From JBMONI01 sp049324575 (GTDB lineage Bacteria; Omnitrophota; Omnitrophia; Omnitrophales; Aquincolibacteriaceae), in NCBI GenBank assembly GCA_049324575.1, contig JBMONI010000016.1, positions 62,001 through 126,000 on the forward strand: 64,000 nucleotides of DNA. The letters run 5' to 3'. This document shows positions 62,801 through 64,000 of this stretch, piece by piece. The first letter of the stretch is position 1. The number at the start of each line of letters is the position of its first letter. A model generated the notes under the pieces. The model was not told the origin of the DNA. It ran no database searches and worked only from the letters and a program-made list of their open reading frames with translations. The position numbers were made by a program, and so were the translations under genes.

Positions 62801-64000
62801 CGCCTCGGCGCGCCTTTTCGCTATCGCACGGAGGATCTCCTCCGATACACCATCGGCTGTCGTCACAAACCTATTCAGCGATTCCATCAACAAACGTCGT
62901 GTCTCGTTAACTATTGCCGAACCCTCTTTGACCTTATTGACGTTAGACAACTGAGCAAACAGGGCTTCCCCGGCCTTTTTTCGAACTGCAGCATCCACAT
63001 TGGACTCCTTGAACATATAAAGTGCTAGTGAAAGCGCCTGAACATTCTCCATAGAATCCCCGTCGTGTCCCTGAACTTCGAGCGCATTAGCTAATTTCAT
63101 TGCTTGAGCTGACGCAACGCTTGCTTCGGCTAAATGGACCGGAAATAAATGGAGCATATAACCCAGTTCGTATTTGGCCGACCGAGCGCTCGGGCTGTTA
63201 CTAGGCAAAGATGCCAATAAATTATCCGTGAGAAGAGTCAATAGAGAGTCCGCCTGCCCACTGGCCCAAACATCCTGAAGGGCTTCCCTGAATGCATGTC
63301 CCAAAGCCGCGCGCGCAACATGGGCCGCATCCGAATCGCCTTGAACGCGCGACAACGCCAGCGCTAAGGCCTCAATAGCTCCATCAGGAACATTTCCCGC
63401 TTTAATGTTTGCCGCTAGACTACCGGCATAAATAGCCCGTGCGCGATTCGCTTTGTCTGTATGGCCTTTGATTACATTCAATGCGTCCACTTTTTCTGCC
63501 GCAGGGGTCCATACCAGGTCCCAAGTGGTTTTTATTAAAGCTTTCCGCATAGCTTTCTCAGATGCCTCCCTTACTTTGAGACGGGCAAAAAGGCCTTTAA
63601 TCACGTCGTTCACAAACAGGGCGGCCATCATCACTGTGACCGCAAAACCCGCGCCGAACAGGATCGTAGGAATACTCCCGGAGGTCAGAAAAACACCCGC
63701 GGCAATGAACCCGAACGCGGACGTGATCCCGATCTCGGTCCAGCTGGCCCTTCTGACGAATGAAAACGCGTCCCGGACCTGCCCCAGGAAGCCACTCATT
63801 CGCTTCGAACGGACGCTGGGTGGATAGGTGGGTTTCAATGAACCCTTTTGAACGCTTTCAACCACGGAACGAATGAGCGCGGTAAGTAGCGTCTGATTGA
63901 TCTCCGTAACAATAGGCTCTTTTCCATACGATCTATTCAGCCAACTATACGTGTTTGAATTCAAGGGGCGGGTTGTTGCAAATAATCTTTTTCGATTTGT
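53852..64000 (-). CDS. Giant modular membrane protein with RAExR linker motifs (5' end outside window)
   Basis: Reading is open from 64000 to a TAA at 53852. The first in-window start is TTG at 63964 (3,370 aa), but twelve codons before it are also open and lack a stop, so the true start may lie beyond the edge. No cysteine occurs in the visible protein. Predicted transmembrane stretches lie at about 77-94, 98-118, 787-832, 850-895 and 1280-1365; the C-terminal 2,000 residues are soluble, largely helical and charged. Fourteen R-A-E-x-R-type motifs divide it into modules of about 90-445 residues that do not look alike. The last motif is 4 residues from the C-terminus. I recognise no enzyme or binding domain. 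Expected location: envelope, with large soluble parts on one side. Similar giant proteins are reported from Omnitrophota, a recollection I cannot check. Confidence 0.85.
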   Translation of the reverse strand, partial: TNRKRLFATTRPLNSNTYSWLNRSYGKEPIVTEINQTLLTALIRSVVESVQKGSLKPTYPPSVRSKRMSGFLGQVRDAFSFVRRASWTEIGITSAFGFIAAGVFLTSGSIPTILFGAGFAVTVMMAALFVNDVIKGLFARLKVREASEKAMRKALIKTTWDLVWTPAAEKVDALNVIKGHTDKANRARAIYAGSLAANIKAGNVPDGAIEALALALSRVQGDSDAAHVARAALGHAFREALQDVWASGQADSLLTLLTDNLLASLPSNSPSARSAKYELGYMLHLFPVHLAEASVASAQAMKLANALEVQGHDGDSMENVQALSLALYMFKESNVDAAVRKKAGEALFAQLSNVNKVKEGSAIVNETRRLLMESLNRFVTTADGVSEEILRAIAKRRAEARMDSRVELNPTEPASRFQLSGSIRGLMQAARIDDWQKRLSEILPAGIRELGLATVAADYFYLYRTDPKAPEAGTHIPSNWIRDLADRAGPKSLDGLSPVELQYTKAYNDAYQKFWDGELALVAYSQDHKEGAPSGDAAMLSVLWGDQGQFKVHVLQERQTAAVHRIPTTQKAGRRGSGDPIRNWMSGGAEARERNIRLMVNEKRQLGKGSSIAVTLLKIQGNQALVIVDWSAHRADPEGDYGGTTGESNSQWLGVGGILETFEGRSQVGRVVAIGKNTVTINISTPVRAEARGAVPVRLLIDLIETLPQWRDRKLGYQKDMEAAQRFLKIFLVQKLKEGKRAENVYADINALLTLAKEPSARDGLRQLMSLGKNIPGLREIPGPEKEKPEEGPWTKIGRITGFLIGGFLFTIVALVQLVLFWIPVSLVGGAMHFVWSMIFRVVRIFTGNDNLEKNLSEYADAASGIATGLSFLASVFAAMHFQHSGDPRLLFGAGSVFAVSALEWIYQAAKWEILSFIRNGRQFLRDGMQYREPELALPITESQPLVRLQVRLTMALESIQENAPSAFDGEAAKTLQARLTEMIKRMQDHGTASHLQKLLELEPEAQEAYADTVLFLVRALPRLKMPARFFARDFIALETLLDLIVVEKHLGGISESKFEEAWKLRDRMTRVVALLMASDDNVALLLQPWASRPATVDPKKLQADAKKIYQETRHFLRKLENPIARAVVSAHRAEVRAEGSEEIPGLWDWTNVKATREDLGAIREKAAEILEKLRAQYDGSPVFERERDLPALQQEAFEKAERLYRAEHGILTTEDIHDMTRGEVRSGQAMVQAEAERTISSNAKMLWGSFRQYYESTPPAWFFRRWGSGLANYWRDVTSNGVWEMFGNMWFSVPLAVIAAAFFYWVGFGILSPETSGWLKAVAGLSSVPFIAIFFKFEPLRPWGGLIFSAVSVLLPVLSLLYGVVLTVPWAVSVVRSGVIETQRGVLRRAIEKLLKTVQKNDEPTSAKLPQMPFVGKSHPTLLAETLRWLQAGVAVRDLKKEITSAQDFLNRWGNYKRDLSERMEQDPDGGSWEAENARRLYDVVSMFVLSLESYRAFLRNREAAVRRAEVRNEMPRAKAREGSGIANFIYHGLPLGVYVVNRWISPREIPGELSHAYPEDDRSLNAQLTDELKAAGWPSFAASFVPRYLMVMHAVGSFFEGVGQRMARAQARWAMRPQAPEFPHRVNIEQKVRADIDALTLAADLKEARSQMEKLLEYVKPHGYLQREIRKSMMEMERMATAADQDEAVLSLLSAIGSLTVESLSNLRQNFGSHGLDQYDTMNEETNGFWQIPEERKREIQSFLSESFRGAFTSQADPELKEGSEIEFAKRLNAITIQLNGMYEKYRLRAEVRTALSDTVQALNFAVFSDVANRMPGTAKLPALMRYLPQMDNEVLEAMPFYIIHPLSIVNGDPVALAPWTPDFLAYAHEIIDGFLKQRAKEGQSSAPLETDVLIIPRETEQGNASPHWMEKVENIFYAPPTGERPARLLIQYPEEYGYYLYQPRRENERSTMIRESVQVVANEGNGRYRVRYDDGHEERITLQLELPLFTPVNEKIGRAEVRSTKDVILALKMPSMERFLIPMAQEDVLGEATILEAYRKDPARFRAMAQGVYAGTFNTDSIRHTLRVLWDNGHKKIVRAVRKAFIDDPVRFAKTYMSLGMTSEQFIAEAAERTEALLKEAKISPDDLEAFADYAGVIYPVTVRQGRPPRVPAIPKIRKILVKAFVETLVRSPQSSWAARSETAGTEGEVNRILEKIFWEARNKTRAEIRNETTPGFEQWLETQRAGQEALKQQLLDEASKASDRSAGPYPVLEQIAHANFRRTQEAQRRETPGLSGDQEIGLLVATPRWSYVPLRDGSILLRAPRMPEFSSDLAALYEALMKWDAYQGSEESERRSLRETIFISRENSDGPYGVRRAETLKAILKAKRYGPAQYSYGEQDTRLNRIDAVIDEAAQVSRRQDLPEWENNVRGILLQKIADLEKGRRAEARTQSIEERGAEIERTYGSFPGGYEQYFQTSLHLHDDSIEAGTFRAVGAEENFSGNITDILTTTFDRPFRWGRAVRASIEANLKDMLKKIGIKKNAPFRIGIDLLVTQARGNAYHYKWQIWIDSKRTGRIVLAEPELRKNPGDKEPAVEDPHFEVYRFLAVLERLAETSWMSDAISGAIYDTGAGRSADIADDLSGLVDPSLLAMIARNVSPVAMRDAAVRKLKAYRQEINPEDYSDEELKQVEDTIQAVGKITLPSARAEVRVQEAAAALTAAGQARASRQLQVLQKALAKIRPGLEKLRSYVAEGSRAAQNIHKALGALERITNLQGLQASELDSTRRLLMYELQLQVTTEALTVWTGKGVPDYLLFEGWRKETKGFRKWKGQTKKETIQRREAMKDRLREFFREQSPLGSPSFIREGKEIAFASLLVKIQAGLEAIERRSRAEARRAALIRTVRSELRNLQEFMNPEELAKVQEPSVNNHSDLKRILTLAKERKQLYESVSELLTDPQKTDMLQKLKELSEIGPMRRVRDDWLLEVLREYVQVSEPTDPNPKEGRVYESYYYAVHDIGSPSLLEVVFEEGNFRLSPFSRIERIVKDIQDFRAANNALRQEMLGAPTPPRPGRAEVRGGERPSGTITFFTGDFDAFIKNIRAHFHAMELIFRSSVIVFLGTEQSVEEMRTWAEELAQELGVIKVATFEVLLRNYIQSQLLAKEQYLFDRAMELFKAAHQDRRSTSTQNGAYALVVQLGADRKQSIERVLTQLAGYRDLVAFMPASGPFVQAGEVNVPENVQVARLGREGNYRAIHVLHGQSIENATVAPTIQDDEIIGVTSKGTFDVAVRDRDQVAGVSETMLDVLEELIRAEVGLKASELIKDKGVSLEAFLANPALQKQVRNELFLAFFFMKATELDRDMIEMKVENGRLTIGVKIAGFVARLTQEFTNRAEVRKAA
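53864..62812 (-). repeat. Dispersed RAExR motif inside the giant protein
   Basis: Motif starts (residue number counted from the TTG at 63964): RAEAR 385, GAEAR 576, RAEAR 676, RAEVR 1121, RGEVR 1210, RAEVR 1497, RAEVR 1779, RAEVR 1989, RAEIR 2197, RAEAR 2417, RAEVR 2678, RAEAR 2863, RAEVR 3044, RAEVR 3363. Intervals run from 89 to 445 residues. Codons differ between copies (Arg as CGC, CGT, CGG, AGG or AGA; Ala as GCC, GCT or GCG; Glu as GAG or GAA), so the conservation is at protein level. Two copies share a following Asn-Glu. Confidence 0.9.

Noticed and set aside
53864..62812. CRISPR-like or mobile palindromic repeat explaining the motif
   Set aside because: Intervals are irregular, codons vary synonymously, and all copies are in one frame.
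53852..64000. Phage tape-measure protein, NRPS/PKS or repeat adhesin
   Set aside because: No phage neighbours, no carrier or condensation motifs and no tandem domain repeats; membrane hairpins and RAExR linkers do not fit any of these.

Overview
The window is a bacterial chromosome segment with moderately high GC coding DNA, dense operons and consensus-like sigma70 promoters (TTGACA with 16-18 bp to a TATAAT-like -10). No rRNA, CRISPR array, insertion sequence or phage module was seen. The organism is unlikely to be a well-studied model. The giant protein at the right edge, which carries the R-A-E-x-R linker motif many times, together with the gene set makes me suspect an uncultured lineage such as Candidatus Omnitrophota (OP3) or a relative. 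That assignment is recollection and inference, not proof.

Region A (37-28025, minus strand) is one almost unbroken run of translation and transcription genes. In transcription order it reads tRNA-Gly, tRNA-Thr, tuf, tRNA-Trp, secE, nusG, rplK, rplA, rplJ, rplL, rpoB, rpoC, rpsL, rpsG, fusA, rpsJ, rplC, rplD, rplW, rplB, rpsS, rplV, rpsC, rplP, rpmC, rpsQ, rplN, rplX, rplE, rpsN, rpsH, rplF, rplR, rpsE, rplO, secY, adk, map. The rif, str, S10 and spc clusters are therefore joined. rpmD (L30) is absent between rpsE and rplO, rpmG (L33) is absent near secE, and tuf sits upstream of secE rather than after fusA. Several ribosomal proteins carry low-complexity tails. An AT-rich island (about 27.55-27.95 kb) holds the tuf promoter.

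Region B (28136-40403, plus strand) is divergent from region A. It encodes an F1Fo ATP synthase in the order (Z/I)-B-E-F-H-A-G-D-C, followed with overlapping stops and starts by nuoJKLMN, five membrane-arm subunits of complex I. Making and using the ion gradient thus appear co-transcribed. AtpC is short, and NuoM lacks a lysine normally conserved on the proton path.

Region C (40427-53564, minus strand) is an assortment of single genes: a PAS-PAS histidine kinase, a small lipoprotein, two paralogous rhodanese proteins flanking a GT11 fucosyltransferase-like gene, a ZIP metal transporter, a HAD phosphatase, an unrecognised membrane protein, metE, a lipoprotein N-acetylmuramoyl-L-alanine amidase and topA.

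Region D (53682-64000, minus strand) is a single gene of more than 10 kb that is still open at the right edge. Its protein (at least 3,370 aa visible) has no cysteine, several transmembrane hairpins and fourteen R-A-E-x-R-type motifs that split it into modules of about 90-445 residues. The last motif lies at the extreme C-terminus. Three hairpins follow the stop codon, one of them a clear terminator. This gene is the best candidate here for an undescribed system.
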